64,000 nt of DNA from Tetragonia tetragonoides (taxonomy: Eukaryota > Streptophyta > Magnoliopsida > Caryophyllales > Aizoaceae): positions 31,979,501-32,043,500 of the forward strand of contig CM076140.1 in assembly GCA_038025085.1 (NCBI GenBank). The letters run 5' to 3'. Shown one piece after another: positions 33,165-45,959 of the stretch. The notes under the pieces are model-generated. The model searched no databases, was not told the DNA's origin, and was given only the letters and a program-made list of their open reading frames with translations. The translations under genes and the position numbers were made by a program. Position 1 is the stretch's first letter. Every line of letters starts with the position of its first letter.

Positions 33165-34224
33165 CCCAAGAATAAAACATACAAGTACCCAAGAATAAAG
33201 GGTTCGAGGGCGAAGGTACGAGGTGGAAAGGTGTTAGGCACCCAACTCGCCCATTTATGACGGCCTCTACTAACTCAAGTTTGCTTAATAATTTAAAGAC
33301 ATAATTCCCATGCAAAACCGGATTAACAACCTAGACTTAGACTATTAATTGGTTTATCACACGCATCACAACATTTATTTTTAACCCTTTTTTAGACATG
33401 TATTTGATTGACAAGTTGGGTAGCACAACGATTATACAGACAATATTTAGGAAGCAATAAAAACGTGACCTAGCATGATATCTTCATTATGACTACTTAG
33501 AAAATAAACAATTAAGCAATTAATTTAATTTGAGCCCTCGGGAATTTGTACCTGAACTGTAGGCTATATTTGACAAGAATAGTAAAACAAGATCTCAAGT
33601 TTGGAAGAAAGAGGGGGAAGCTCGGGGTCAATACTCCCGAGAATAGAGGTTGTCAACTGTAGACTGTGTGTTTTGAACTGAGGGTGAAGGGTTGTTTATA
33701 TAGGCGTGGAAAAGAAGGGTTGTACGGTCGAATTTGAGCTGAAAAATAAAACGGGCTTGAAAAATGAGACGGGCCCGAAGGGAAGTCTGTGCCGCTAGCG
33801 GCTCTGGGAAATTGGTCAGCGCCGCTAGCAGCCTTGAGACTTTCCCTAGGGCCGCTGACTACTGTCAGCAGCCAGCTGGATGACGTCATAATAACGTCAT
33901 CTAGCCCATTTTCATTTTCCGGAGGATTTTAAATATTCCGAAAAACATGAAAAGACCGTTTTACCCCTGAACGGTAAAAGACAGTTTTACCCTTAAATCG
34001 CAACTTGGCGACCGAGGGTCGGAATGAGGCATGAGACGTGTCATTGGAAAGCTCTTAAACGGGGCTTCTGAATGGAATGGAATGGAATGAAGGAGTGTTT
34101 GGAGGGAAAAACCTGAGACCTTATCTTAACTATTAAAGTAAAATAGCAGTTCAAGCTTAAACATTACTCCTTTCATCATCGGGCTTTTGCAGAGAAATCT
34201 GAAGACGCTTTTTTAGCGTCTACA
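33165..34224 (-). repeat. 3' LTR of element B (outer end deleted)
   Basis: It begins inside the LTR (TACCCAAGAATAAA) and ends GCGTCTACA. It keeps two GC motif blocks (about 33789-33860) and a minus-strand TATA-like site near 33693-33702. The PPT at its right edge is intact. Confidence 0.85.
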
Positions 34225-35654
34225 GAAGCCCCCACTTTGATCGAGCTTAAGTAAAAGCGAAGATCAAAGTACTCCGAAGGCGACATGCAGGATGCGTGCA
34301 CATGGTGTGTGAGAGTGTACAGTATGTATGCATATGAAGACAAACCTGAGTTGGAACACGCTCGTAGTGTGCTAAGATTTCATCCCTGTGAACACAAGAG
34401 AAAACAAAGGTGATAGTAGCAGGATAGAACACCGTCCATAGATGATCTAAACGTCTACTGGAGACCTGTATTCAGAGTGAATGAAAAAGTTAGTAATACT
34501 TTGAGAATGTTCAACGTAGAGTGCTTCGACAAACAGTGACTAAACATCGCTCGGCGGATATCGAGATTCCGTCCCTGTACGAGAAACGAAAAAGTCAACG
34601 AGACAACGCGATTAAAAATAATCGGTCGTAAAGTGGTTAGGACATATGAACAGTTTAAATGCAATAGTTTAAGCAATCATTGACTGAAACATATAAAAAC
34701 AATGGACATTATAATTGCAACAGTTTGAGCAATCATTGACTGACACAAAAAATAGTAACCTCGTAGAAGGATAGTTTAACCGCAATAGCTTAAGCGATCA
34801 TTGACTAATCCCAAAAATTTGTAATTTCGCATAAGGACAGTTTAACCGCAATAGCTTAAGCGATCAGTGACTGGCCCAAAATTTGTAGTTTCGCAGAAGG
34901 ACAGTTTAACCGCAATAGCTAAAGCGATCGGTGACTAGCCCAAAATTTGTACTGTTGTGTTGCTTAGCAAGTGCCGATAAAAATTTTCGGGCTCATAAAT
35001 AACTTGGGCGCTTCGGGCAGTGAGAGTCGTCGCAGTGTAGATCCGGGTTTCAGTGTTTGGGACCTGCAAAACTAAACGGACTAGTTTTACCTTTAAATAG
35101 TTGGTACCGTAAAATGAGCCAACTGTCGAATTTGAATCTGTGGGTCAGGGGCTTCGCTCCCGCGCGCTTGGTACTGATATTGCCTCAAAATGAACTGTCA
35201 TAACGAACTCTGGAACTGGAAAAAGGGGCCATGGGTCAGCAGTGGCGCCCGTGCTGCAGGTCTGCAGGGCTGCTAGCGGCCCAGGCCAGCGCCGCTAGCG
35301 ACGCTGGGCCTCGGTGTGAGGCCGCTAGGGGCTCTAGCCAGCGCCGCTAGCAGCGGCGCTGGGCTTGAGCCAAATAAAAAGCGCTTCGGCGCTTTCTCTC
35401 TCTTCTTTTCGCGTTTTGGGTCTTCTTCCTCACCGAGCCATTGGCGAGAGAAAGTTCCTCCATTGTTGAGTGCTTTAGTCCACTTGAGGTAAGTCAATTC
35501 TTGTCCGTTTGCTTCGGTTTTTGTCTTGAACTTGATTATTTTTCCGCCTAGTTGCTGAATTTTGGGTTGCATTGTTGAATGGGTGCTTGTTTCTTGCGAA
35601 TCTGAAACTTTTTGTTTTCCCACTTGTAGAGAGAGAAAGTTCCATTGTGTTCCC
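34225..35654. repeat. Element B PPT, 3' UTR repeats and aORF A promoter region
   Basis: The PPT lies at 34225-34239. About five 63-bp repeat units lie at 34645-34950. The sequence at 34951-35260 is unique and without a gene. At 35262-35365 there is a dense block of CCGCTAGCGG-type motifs (GCGCCGCTAGC occurs repeatedly), then CAAATAAAAAGCGC (35371-35384) and a pyrimidine-rich leader to the ATG at 35655. An upstream leader intron is possible (GAGGTAAGTC near 35487). Confidence 0.65.
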
Positions 35655-38412
35655 ATGGCTCCCGTAGACAAAGGGAAACGTCCTAGGAGTGACGAGGACT
35701 ATGACCGGAGCCTTTTTCGCACCGGGTTACCTTCTACCCAAGGGTCTCCGACCGGTCACGCGGATGGGGCTCGACTGTACCAGGATTCTTTTATGCGGTT
35801 GGATTGGCGCCCTTCTGGAGTTTGGAACCGCGGTGTACTGTTGCCGGATAGACGGAGTCATTTGTCTGACCTGAGGCTGGTATGTTTTCTGCTATTCTTT
35901 TTTTCTGTTCAGTATATTCAAACTGAAAATTGGAACTGTTAGTGCTTCGGCACACGAACAAATTGGGACTTGTACAAGATTGGTGGTCAGTTGTATATAA
36001 TTTGTGTGGAATTTATTTTAGCTGTATTTGTGGTATATGGGGTATTGAGAAAATTTTGTTTGTTGGCTAGGGTGTCGGGGTTTTGCTGCAGGCTCATGGG
36101 ACTACTTCCCACTGGGCAATGTTGTTAGGGACCTTTTCAGGGGAGGCCAGGAATTTGGTACAGGACTCGGGTCTCGCTAATTTTTTGACTGTTATACCTG
36201 CTTGTCACTCGGGGGATTCTAGAATTGTTGCCCGGGGGTTACTGGAGAGGTTTTGGGATTCTACAAACACTTTCCATACACCTGTGGGAGAGATGTTTCC
36301 TACCCCTTATCAGTTTGTTGTGCTGACGGGGTTATCCTTTAGAGGGCGTCGTATTCAGTACGACGCGAGCTATTGGCGACGGAGCGACACCTTGTTGGAT
36401 CTTTACGGGCCCGTATCCATCCACTTTGATAAGGATCGGGTTTCCTTGGCGCGGTTGTGGGAGGCTGTATCTGCGCAGGGGCTTACCGAGGAGCAGAGGG
36501 CTCGTATTTTCCTGGCTTGTTTGCTGGGGTCGACGATCTTTGCTCAAAAGAAGAGCGTGTGTCAAGTCGGTTTCTTAACATGCTTGGAGGATTTGACCAA
36601 GGTGCGTGAGTACAACCTTGGTGCTGCTGCTTATGCTTCTTTGGTGAAGTGGTGTCGTCGGGCCGGTAGGCCTAAGGAGACGAGTGAGAGGACATCTATC
36701 ACGGGCCCATGGAGGATACTAGAGGTAGGCTTCTTTTCTTTTACTCCTCTTTTTTTGCCTATGTCTTCAATTGTGGAAATCGTTTTTTTGTTTGCTTGTG
36801 TGGCAGTTGTGGTTCTTTGAGTATTTTCCAGCTTTTGGTCCTCATCGTCCTAGTTTGAGAATGTTCCCTTTAGGTTCACGATGGGTTGGTAGAGATGCCC
36901 ATCGGTTTTCCTCTCTGGAGCATTTCCGGGCCACCTTTGAGAGTCATGCTGCGTCTACGGTACGTGGTTGTTGACTTGTGCATTCCCTTTTGTTCATTCT
37001 GTGTGAATGAATTTTGAATTGGTAATCTGCAGGTGTTGTGTTCTTCTTTTGATGATGTTCCTGGGGTTCCTACCCACATTACCCTAGAGTCTTTTAGGGT
37101 ATCTTCTCTACGAGTGGTCTTCGAGGGGCCATTCAGCTTTGTATGGTACGTAGGGGATCGTTTGACTCGGTTGGTCTATCCCTCCCTGGGTACTCATCTG
37201 GTTCCGGAGGATCCTCCTTTGACCATGTTTTACCTGCGTGGTTTGAGTGTGCGGGACCTAGGGGTCGTGATCCGTGGTAGGGCGGCGCAGGAGTTTATCG
37301 TGCCAGAGGTCGTTGGCTTAGACCAGACCGCCATGTACCTGGCCTATTGCTTGGACCGCTTGATGCCAGACCTCACTTCTGAGGTAAGAAACTTATCTAC
37401 ATCTTTTAACTGTACGCGTAATATACTGACTCCTTGTGTCTTGTAGGCGGATCGTCTAGCTCCACCGGGTCCTAGGAGGTCTCATTCCAGAGCTTCTCGG
37501 GGTCAGCCCCCAAGTGTGACCTTGCTGACCAATGAGGTGAGGTACATTGGGGAGAGTGGGGGACGCATAGTGGAGGAGTTCCCCCTCCATATTGCTGACA
37601 GAGAGGCGGTAGAGGGCTTGCCCTTGCCTGATGTTGCACGGGGGTAAGCTTTCTTCTCTCTCTCTCTTTTGTACTTGTGTTTTCTTTTGAGTGTTGACTT
37701 TATTTTGTGGCTCTCTCTCTCTTTTGTAGCTGAACCGGGAGCAGATCTCTCAAGTCTTCAAGCTCATTGATTTGTTGAAGAAAGGCTACGGTCGAGTGAT
37801 GGGCAAGGGGAAGAGTTCCGGGTCTAAGATCGTTGATGTAAGCAAACTCTCTTCTCTCTTTTTTTTTTATTTAGCTAAGCGAGGTGCTTAACTTAACATT
37901 TTTACTTTGATTATCTGCAGATGTCTCAGTCTTCATCTTCGATAGGACCACGCCACTCTTCTGCTGCGAGGGCTTCCTCGGCGAGCAGACCATCTATTGC
38001 TCGTTCTCCTCCTGTGATGGTGACCAGGCCTCCTGTTGATGAGGCGCCCGGGGCTTCTGTCCCGTATGTTCCTGAGATGTTCTCTCCTGCTGATTTCCAT
38101 CCTTCTTTTGATAAGTTGCCTGTTGCTACGCCCTTGGCTGGAGGTTGGGCGAACGCCCCTGGATGGGATATGTCATATGCTGGGCCTTCTCATCAAGATG
38201 TGGCTATGGATTTCGCCAGTCAGGCCACGGCGAACTTCTTTGCCTCGGGGTTTTCGGCAGGTACCCCTATGCGAGCCCCACCGTATGATGGACGGGACAT
38301 GAGGCCTGAGAACAGCAGGCCCATATATAGCTCTTCTCTCCACTATTCGACCGAAAACTATGGTCATGGGCCGTCCATTGATAATGAGGCTGACAGCAAC
38401 GATTCCAGTTGA
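35655..38412 (+). pseudogene. aORF A, antisense plant-mobile-domain gene, element B (best copy)
   Basis: This is the most intact family-1 copy. Exons: 35655-35879, 36071-36724, 36807-36959, 37033-37383, 37447-37643, 37730-37837 and 37921-38412; introns are short (63-191 bp), GT/AG and phase 0. The N-terminus is basic (MAPVDKGKRPRSDEDYDR). The plant mobile domain signature LLERFWDSTNTFHTPVGE lies near residues 132-150. Exons 3 and 4 continue the domain (LWFFEYFPAFGPHRP, FSFVWYVGDRLTRLVYP). The last exon is Ser/Pro-rich. The only clear lesion I find is one base missing near the end of exon 5 (about 37631-37640), which shifts the frame into exon 6. The role in the element is unknown; transcription opposes gag-pol. 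Confidence 0.85.
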
Positions 38413-38985
38413 ACAATGTTGGGCCGCTTTTGTAAACATTGGCCTTGGAATTTCGAACTCCTGTTTTTGGTGCAACACATTTTTTTTTTGATATGTATGA
38501 TATGCTATGATTACTCAATATGCCCGTCTGATCTAATTATGCAACGTGTTATGCAGTAGGCCAAAGCCATAATTTAGGGAATAATAACAATAAAAAAGAA
38601 AAAGGTAAAAAAAATGCAAAGGAGAAAGCAAAAATTACATATATTATACCTCCTAAAAAAATAAAAAAGAAAAAAAGAAAAGAAAAATGAAAAAAGATAA
38701 ATCTAAGAGAGTCTGGGGCTTTATAATTCCGCGCGGGTATCAAAACTGGGCCGAAATCGGGTCGTTTGGATCAAAAGCGCGAACTGGAGCAAAAGGGAAA
38801 TTCGGACCGGGCCAGGGTCTGGGCCGCTAGCGGCGCTGACCAGTGCTGCTGACGGCTCTTTTTTACTGATTTCTGGGTTTTTCGGCCCGCGTTCCTGTCC
38901 ATAAGTAGGATTTTCGGGATGCTTGATGTTATACCACTTTTTTTTTGTATACCTTAGCTCTCCCAAACTTCTCCAATTTTCTGCC
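38413..38985 (+). promoter_or_regulatory. Spacer and presumed aORF B promoter, element B
   Basis: An AT-rich spacer with homopurine runs is followed by GCCGCTAGCGGCGCTG (about 38822-38837) and GCTGCTGACGGC. A TATA box seen in A2 is altered here to CATAAGTAGG (about 38900). aORF B starts at 38986. Promoter role is inferred. Confidence 0.45.
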
Positions 38986-40344
38986 ATGGTGAAATCCTTT
39001 GAAGATATGTTCAATGCCTGGTGCAAAAATCTGACCGTAGAAGATAAGCTTGAACTAGCCCCATTTCACGTTTTTACCTTGCTGACTTTAAAACCAACCA
39101 AAATACTATCGCCCCTTCTTCGGTCTACTTTGAATTATTGGGATCCCGACCAGCATGTTTTCCGTTTTGGTAATTCCGAACTATGCCCTTTGGTTGAGGA
39201 ATTTGCTGCGATCACTCATATTCCTGATGTTCTTCCCACAGCTGTGCCTTATGTGAGGGATGGTTTTAGGGATCAATACATGAAATCCCCGGGTTTGTCA
39301 TCTGCAAAAGCCAAAAATATGGTGCTTGGTGTCGATGTGGACTTGGTTCAACTTTGCGAAAAGTTCGCTATTTCTTTTGAAAAAGATGCCATATTCAGGC
39401 GTTGCGGTCGACAGGCTTTTGTACTGTGCCTGTTAAACCGCCTGTTGTTTGTTATTGCAGAATCTTCCAACTTGGGTAGAGCCTCGTTGCTACGAGTAGT
39501 TAATCAAATGGTTGAAGGACATTCTCCCTTACATTTGGTCTTATGGGAAACCATTATTGGGCTTGACAGGTTGAAAAACATCTCCCAACCAATCTTTCTC
39601 GTTGCTACGATAGCCCCCTGCTGCTTCAGATCTGGTTATGTGAGCATCTGAGGTTGATAGAGTCACCAGATAATCTAATTATTCGTGTTCCTCGGACCTG
39701 GTCAAAGAAAACCTATACTGTTGCGTTCTAGCTTTCTGGTTAGGAAAAGGCTATATTCTGAAAAGTCCCTTGCTGAATGGGATGCCTTTTTCCAAGCGGG
39801 ACCTATCATCCGTTGGCATGTGCCCTGGTGGCGCTTGACTTCTTTAGTGGCTTGTGATGACTTGATTCTTCATACTACCGTACTGGGTCTGTACAGGACC
39901 ACTTTCTTCTTTCCCTCTAGGGTCATGAGGCAATACGGTTTGAAGCAGGTGATCCCCTGTCAGGAGACTACGAGACCAAATGACGTAGCCTTAACCACTG
40001 AATTTGCTGCGGAGTGGGGAAAGTATTGGCGTAGCCGGCATCACTAGACTGTACCTCGGGTGATTGCCCCAACTCAGGTCTCTGAGATCTACCTAAACTG
40101 GCTTTCTTGCAGCGATGGTGAAGTGAGACGAGCCCTTCGTCATGAGGAGTGGGACCAACTAAAGCCTAGATATGACTCACAAACAGGAGGCAAGAAAAGA
40201 AAGGAACTGTCTCAAATGGGAGACTATCACGTACTGAATAGAGGCAAGCCCCCAGCTCAAGGAAGTGATCACAAGTCGTCCTTAAGCCAGGGTCCTTCAA
40301 AGAAGAACTCTTCAACGATGCCTTCTAAAGGGAAGAAGGATTAA
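38986..40344 (+). pseudogene. aORF B, antisense gene of unknown function, element B
   Basis: It starts MVKSFEDMFNAWCKNLTVED and reads through VFRFGNSELCPLVEEF, LRDGFRD-type, RASLLRVVNQMVEGHSPLH and WDAFFQAGPIIRWHVPWW blocks to a Lys-rich end (PSKGKKD). No intron is needed. Frameshifts near 39590 and 39730 and a TAG near 40045 disrupt it. It is similar in length to the A2 copy. I do not recognise a catalytic motif; resemblance to DUF7745-type proteins is only an impression. Confidence 0.75.
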
Positions 40345-40670
40345 AGTAGTTTTCTAGGAAAGCAAGTCTAGTTTTCAAAGGAAAATAATAATAGGAATTT
40401 GTTTAGCTTAAACCCTCATAGTTGCATTATTTCCTTAGGAAGTTTTAATTCTTGCAATGTAAGCTTATTCATTCAGTTTGAATAAAGATTGTCCCTTTTT
40501 TGAATGAGTTGAAAGGAATTTTTGGATTGATTTTGGCCAGGCCCCATTGAAAGGGTTACCTACGTATCCAGTGTGGAATCAGGCTAGCGTAGTTCGTTCA
40601 AATAGTGTACGTCTTTTTTTTCAATTTTTTTTTTTTAGTTTTCGAAATTTTATTATTATTTTTTTAAGAC
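40345..40670. other. Convergent-end spacer of element B
   Basis: It contains AATAAA (near 40482), then the conserved block with arms CTACG (40560-40564) and CGTAG (40588-40592), then T-runs. No gene is present. Confidence 0.55.
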
Positions 40671-41930
40671 TTAACACTTCTTTAGTTGATCCATATTGGC
40701 GCCTCCTGATAGGATGTCTTTGATGATGAATGGTCTGGACCAGTTTGGTCGAAATTTGCCTCTGGGTCGGTTACTGGGGCTCGTAATTCTTTCCAAACTA
40801 AGTCCCCTTCCTTTAAATTTCGAGGTCGAACCTTTTTGTTGAACGCTCTTGCCATGCGTTGTTGATACATGTGGGAATCGTCTAGGGCCCGTAGGCGTCT
40901 TTCATCTGTGAACATGAGCTCTTCATACCGGGCTTGCAACCATTGGGTTTCAGGAATGTCTCCTTCTAAGGCTATGCGCATGGAGGGTAGTTGGACTTCT
41001 ATGGGTAGAACTGCTTCCATTCCATAGACTAGGGAGTAAGGTGTTGCTCCCGTAGAGGATCTTATGGATGTCCTATACCCCCAAAGTGCAAATGGGAGTT
41101 TTACGGGCCAATCTTTGTAGTTTTCTATCATCTTTTCAATGATAGTTTTGAGGTTTTTGTTGGCGGCCTCTACTGCGACATTTGTTTGGGGACGGTAAGG
41201 GGATGATTTGTGGTGCTGGATTTTGTAGCTTTTGAGATGGGTGGTTGTTTCGGCTTTGAAGTGAGATCCATGGTCACTTATGATTTCATGTGGAACACTA
41301 TATCGGCAAAGGATGTTGTTCCTTATGAATTTGGACACTTGTTTGGAGGTAAGGATGGCATAGGACTGGGCTTCAACCCACTTGGTAAAATAATCTATGG
41401 CTACTAGGATGTATTCATGTCCTCCCGAGCCCTTCGGGGTGATCTTTCCAATGATGTCTATTCCCCATGAAGAAAATGGCCAAGGAGAGGTGAAGTTGTG
41501 GAGCATCGAGGGTGGCATATGCTGCAGGTTGGCATATATCTAACACTTCTTACACTTCTTAACGTAGTCGTAACAATCCCTTTTCATAGTAGTCCAGTAG
41601 TATCCTAGTCGTAGAACCTTCTCCGAGAGCATTCGCCCGTTCATGTGTGGTCCGCACACCCCATTATGTACCTCGTCCATAATCTCTGCAGCTTCTTCGG
41701 CGTTCACACATCTGAGGTTAACCCCGTTGTGAGATTTCTTGTACAGAACCCCCTTGTATTCTACGTATTGCGCCGCTAAGAGACGGATGGCCCGTTGAGC
41801 TCTTAGTGGTGCATTTTGAGGGTATACTCCTTTGGTGATGTAGTTGAAGAAGCCTTGGTATTAAGGATCTTCTTCGATCGGAGCCAAAGTCACTTCTGTG
41901 TCGAGGTTGTTGCAAAAGGCTGGTTCGCTT
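40671..41930 (-). pseudogene. Integrase of element B
   Basis: Zinc-binding region (about 41530-41680), with TAG after KKC near 41540. Core: Asp in WGIDIIGKI (about 41465), Asp in ISDHGSHF (about 41270) and Glu in VEAANKN (about 41160). A frameshift near 40765 and a small deletion just before NMDQLKKC affect the C-terminus. The segment 41718-41930 is the remnant of the linker between RNase H and integrase, frameshifted. No RT or RNase H precedes it. Confidence 0.83.
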
Positions 41931-42324
41931 CCTTTTTTTTTTGGAGTGGCATCGTTGAGGGAGTTCAGCTACTCAAATTCCTGTAAAAGTGAAAATCTGT
42001 ATTTTTGCTTTTGCGAAGTTTACTTACATTGCTTAAATTAATTAGTTAATGATTTGTATAACTTTGTATTCATTGGATTTGTCAATAGTTAAACAAAGAA
42101 AGAAATGAGCAAGATGACTTTTATTGATTTGCAAAAATAGATAGGCACACATGACTTTAGAGAAAGGGGGTCTCTAATACCCGTCAAAAAGAAACTATAC
42201 TTAGAAGGAAAATAAAAGGGGAACACCCCCTATTCAAGACTCAACCTAAAGATTTAGCTAGGACCCTAACTCGACAAAACTTGGAGACTCAAACTCGACT
42301 CCTCTAGCTCCTGCAAGTAACCAG
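41931..42324. other. gag-to-integrase junction of element B
   Basis: In place of protease, RT and RNase H there are only about 390 bp of non-coding sequence. On the minus strand it has an AATAAA-like site near 42120 and a pyrimidine tract ending CTTTTACAG (about 41982) that resembles a splice acceptor. The same junction is present in A2 (50541-50861). Confidence 0.6.
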
Positions 42325-43676
42325 TCAGTTCCAGGCTTCATCATCCATATTGCCATCCCTTAGTGGGGACGGAACTTCTCCTCTATCAATGATGCCTTGG
42401 ACATCGTCTTTTAGACGTAGGCAGTCGTCTGTATGGTGCCCGAATACCCGATGATACTTGCAATATGGTTGGTTTTCTCCCGGTTCCGACTTTGCCTCTT
42501 CCAAAGGGATGTAAGGCTGAATGTCACCTCTCCATACTAGTGCGTTCATAACTGCTTCCATTGGTGCAAAGAGGGGTATACTTTTCGTGACTATGACGAC
42601 ACCAGCTGACTGTCCATGTGTATGGTGGCCACATCGTCCCTCGGTTAATGAAACGCACGACTAGCCCTTTAAAACGCCCGCACTGGTTGATATAATGTCC
42701 CTCAGCCGCGCAGTAGGTGCAGCTTAGAAAGGGATTTCCGTCTCTCGGCATGAGCTTTGATGTAGGGGTCCTTGGGCGAACATACCCATACTTGGACATC
42801 TTGTGATACAGAAGGTCTTGGCGCCACCAAGTTTCTTCTTTGGTCAAGATGACCGTGTTTCTGCGCTTGGAGGTGCGTTCTTCTAGGATGTCAAAAGTCA
42901 GACTCTCTTGTATTAAATTTTTGTCATCCAATACTTTGTGGCATTTTATGTCTGGTTCTTCTTCGTAGGATTTTGAGAACTCAGAGTAGTCTCCTCGTCA
43001 CAGATGAGGTGAGTGTAATATTTAGGCTCCTCAATTGCAATATGATTGATAGCACCTAGGAGGTTGCCAAAACCTCCAGTTTCTTCACCTTTAGGCAATG
43101 GTAGTGTGCCATTGTCTATCTTGGCTTGTATGATGTGCTTAAGGCCTAGTAGTCGTTTGTGTCATGTCCTTTCCCTTGGTGATACTTGCAATAATCGCCT
43201 TCTTTCCAGTTGCGACCCTTGGTATTTGGTTCTGGAGTGGGACCTATGGGTCGGAGCATGTCTTTGTCTACCAATCTTTCGAGAGTTGTACTGAGAGTTA
43301 TTCCTAATGGAGAGAAATCCCTGTTTAGCTTATTCCGGGGTATATAGTATTCCCTTGATGGGACATTGGAGGAAGATGTGTCACTCTTACGTTTCTTTTC
43401 TGATCCTTGAAGAACGGGATCAGGCCTCCCTGGAGTCACGGATTTCTGATTTTCAGAAGAAGGGACGAACATGGGTGTGTCCCACAACTGTCTTGACTTA
43501 ATATTGGTGATATCAACTTCCAACCTATCCATTCGGTCAGTCATCTCGACCAGATACTCCTGGACTGTTCTAATCATGATGCGATCAAAGTGGCTTGAAT
43601 CAAGGTATGGCAGGGGAGTGAAACGAACCTGGCCCGGCCTCTCTTCTCCGAATTCTGAACAGGAAGCACGGAGCAC
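42325..43676 (-). pseudogene. gag-like gene of element B
   Basis: N-terminal EYLVEMTDRMDRLEVDI, then REYYIPRNKLNRDFSPLGI and a knuckle CKYHQGKGHDTND in which the final Cys is Tyr. It is followed by CTYCAAEGHYINQC and CKYHRVFGHHTDDC. No capsid domain is present. A stop (TAG) near 43150, a frameshift and shortening near 42930-42990, and another frameshift near 42575 break it. Confidence 0.78.
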
Positions 43677-44677
43677 TTAGTAACAAAAAATCATGAGACT
43701 CTCATCTAATGAAGAATTGACCCATACATAGAAAACACGTTGTCCTAAAAGAAAAAAAAAAAGTCCTTAAGCCTAAATGCACAAATATTTCCCTAATATG
43801 CAATGAAAATGAAGTCAATGAACAAAAATAAGAAAAGTAGAAAAAGATGACTATCCTAACTTTATTAATTTTTTTCAGACTCAAAGAAAATGAAAAAATG
43901 GGATAAAATAAAAAGAAATTTCGATCCCTTTTTTTATTTTTATTTTTGATTTTCTTTTTACTTTTTTGAGTTTTTTTTTTTTTTTTGACCGAATCTGAAT
44001 TACATCAAAAGAAAAAAAGAAAATACAGAAATAAGAAAAAGGGAGAGGGGAAATTGAAAGACTGACTCTTTTTTTTACTAAAAAGATCCTAGAAATTGTC
44101 CATGACTCTTAGAATATATCATTGGGAAAATGATGACTGTTCATTGAATTTGAATTCTCGCACCATTTTTGGGCATTAGGAACTAGCTAAAAATAAAAAG
44201 AAATGACTCCTAGCACGTAATAAGTACATGTTGGCACATAATCACGATAATCATGCATTCATGCAAGCACAATAACAACATAGTTTACAGGCAAACATGT
44301 GAACAGACGGGCATTACAACGACACATGCACAACAAGCAAGCGGATGCACGAATGTGGGTTAGAGGCTTTTGGCTCCTGTGAGGTTACCACGACAAATTA
44401 CAATTTCCGTTCGGCGGATGGTCGACACATCGATTGTAATTCTTTTCATCAACAAAGGATTGATGAGTCATGGGTGAGGAAGCGTCGATTTGTACGATAG
44501 GACAACTATATATTCCTTTAGATATACGGGTTGTCTACGAGTTGCGACACAAACATCCTCGTGGGTCGATAAGGGTCAAAAGGTTGTGCAAAAGCACATG
44601 CAAATGATGCAAAAATATGGAACATGTTATTAAACAATTAAGCAAACTTGACTTTCGAGTCTCACCCTCTTAAACAA
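43677..44677. other. 5' leader of element B
   Basis: About 1 kb of AT-rich non-coding leader between PBS and gag, with long A/T runs (43915-44000). I see no gene in it. Confidence 0.65.
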
Positions 44678-44696
44678 GTCCCCAGCAGAGTCGCCA
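44678..44696 (-). other. Primer-binding site of element B
   Basis: On the minus strand it reads TGGCGACTCTGCTGGGGAC one base after the LTR. This is the best match in the window to the Ogre/Tat PBS (tRNA-Arg). It shows that 44698-45959 is a 5' LTR belonging to sequence on its left. Confidence 0.85.
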
Positions 44697-44697
44697 C

Positions 44698-45959
44698 TGT
44701 AAGGACCTGGGATTTTTTCAATCCTTGTTTCCACGGAGTGCGTCCTTATAGAAAATTTGTCAGTTGGGGGCTTAGATAAGTTCAAGAGTCCCTCGAGTTA
44801 GAAAAGCTTTTGTAAATACTTGAATTGAATAAAAACCATGAAAGAGGTCACAAATCTGCTATCGGCGTTTTATCGAAGGGACAAACCGAAGAGACAACCC
44901 AATAGCGCGATAAGTGAACTAATCATGTTTTTAGAAAGACTCCCGCTTATATAAAACATATAAGTACCCAAGAATAAAGGGTTCGGGGGCGAAGATACAA
45001 GGTGGGAAGGTGTTAGGCACCCAACTCGCCCGTTTATGACGACCTCTACTAACTCAAGTTTGCTTAATAATTTAAAGACACAATTCTCATGCAAAACCGG
45101 ATTAACAACCTAGACTTAGACTATTAATTGGTTCATCACAAGCATCACAACATTTATTTTTAACCCTTTTTTAGACATGCATTCGATTGACAAGTTGAGC
45201 AGCACAACGATTATACAGACAATATTTAGGAAGCAATAAAAACGTGACCTAGCATGATATCTACATTATGACTACTTAGAAAATAAACAATTAAGCAATT
45301 AATTTAATTTGAGCACTGAGGAATTCGTACCTGAACTGTAGGCTATATTTGACAAGAATAGTAAAACAAGATCTCAAGTTTGGAAGAAAGAGGGGGAAGC
45401 TCGGTGTCAATACTCCCGAGAATAGAGGTTGGCAACTGCAGACTGTGTGTTTTGAACTGAGGGTGAAGGGTTGTTTATATAGGCGTGGAAAAGTAGGGTT
45501 GTACGGTCGAATTTGAGCTGAAAAATGAGACGGGCGTGAAAAATGAGTCGGGCCCGAAGGGAAGTCAGCCGCTAGCGAGCGGCCCTGGGAAATTGGTCAG
45601 CGCCGCTAGCGGCCCTGGCCTGGGCCGCTAACGGCTGTCAACAGCCAGCTGGATGACGTCATTGCATTTTAAATATTCCGAAAAGCATGAAAAGACTGTT
45701 TTACCCCTGAACGGTAAAAGACGGTTTTACCCTTAAATCGCAACTTGGCGACCGAGAGTCGGAATGAGGCATGAGACGTGTTGTTGGAAAGCTCTTGAAC
45801 GAGGCTTCTGAATGGAATGGAATGAAAGAGTGTTTGGAGGGAAAAACCTGAGACATTATCTTAACTATTACAGCAAAATAGCTGTTCAAGCTTAAACATT
45901 ACTCCTTTCATCATTGGGCTTTTGCGGAGAAATCTGAAGACGCTTTTTTGGCGTCTACA
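44698..45959 (-). repeat. 5' LTR of element B (family 1)
   Basis: TGTAAGGACC to GGCGTCTACA, 1262 bp. The minus-strand TATA-like site lies near 45474-45482. The GC motif block is at about 45566-45645. The palindrome TGGATGTCGTCA of other copies is truncated to TGGATGACGTCAT near 45650. Its right edge abuts an intron of aORF A from A2. Confidence 0.9.

Larger units (their letters stand above)
33165..45959 (-). mobile_element. Tat-lineage family 1, element B (nested in A2)
   Basis: In minus orientation: 5' LTR 44698-45959, PBS 44678-44696, leader, gag, integrase, antisense aORF B and aORF A, repeat-rich 3' UTR, PPT and a 3' LTR (33165-34224) lacking its outer 200 bp. Both flanks are A2 sequence from non-adjacent parts of A2, so a deletion accompanied or followed the insertion and no target duplication can be seen. 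Confidence 0.75.

Noticed and set aside
35655..38412. aORF A as a free host MAIN/MAIL-type gene
   Set aside because: It sits at the same place and orientation in every Tat element here, between aORF B and the 3' LTR, with element-specific promoter motifs; it belongs to the element.
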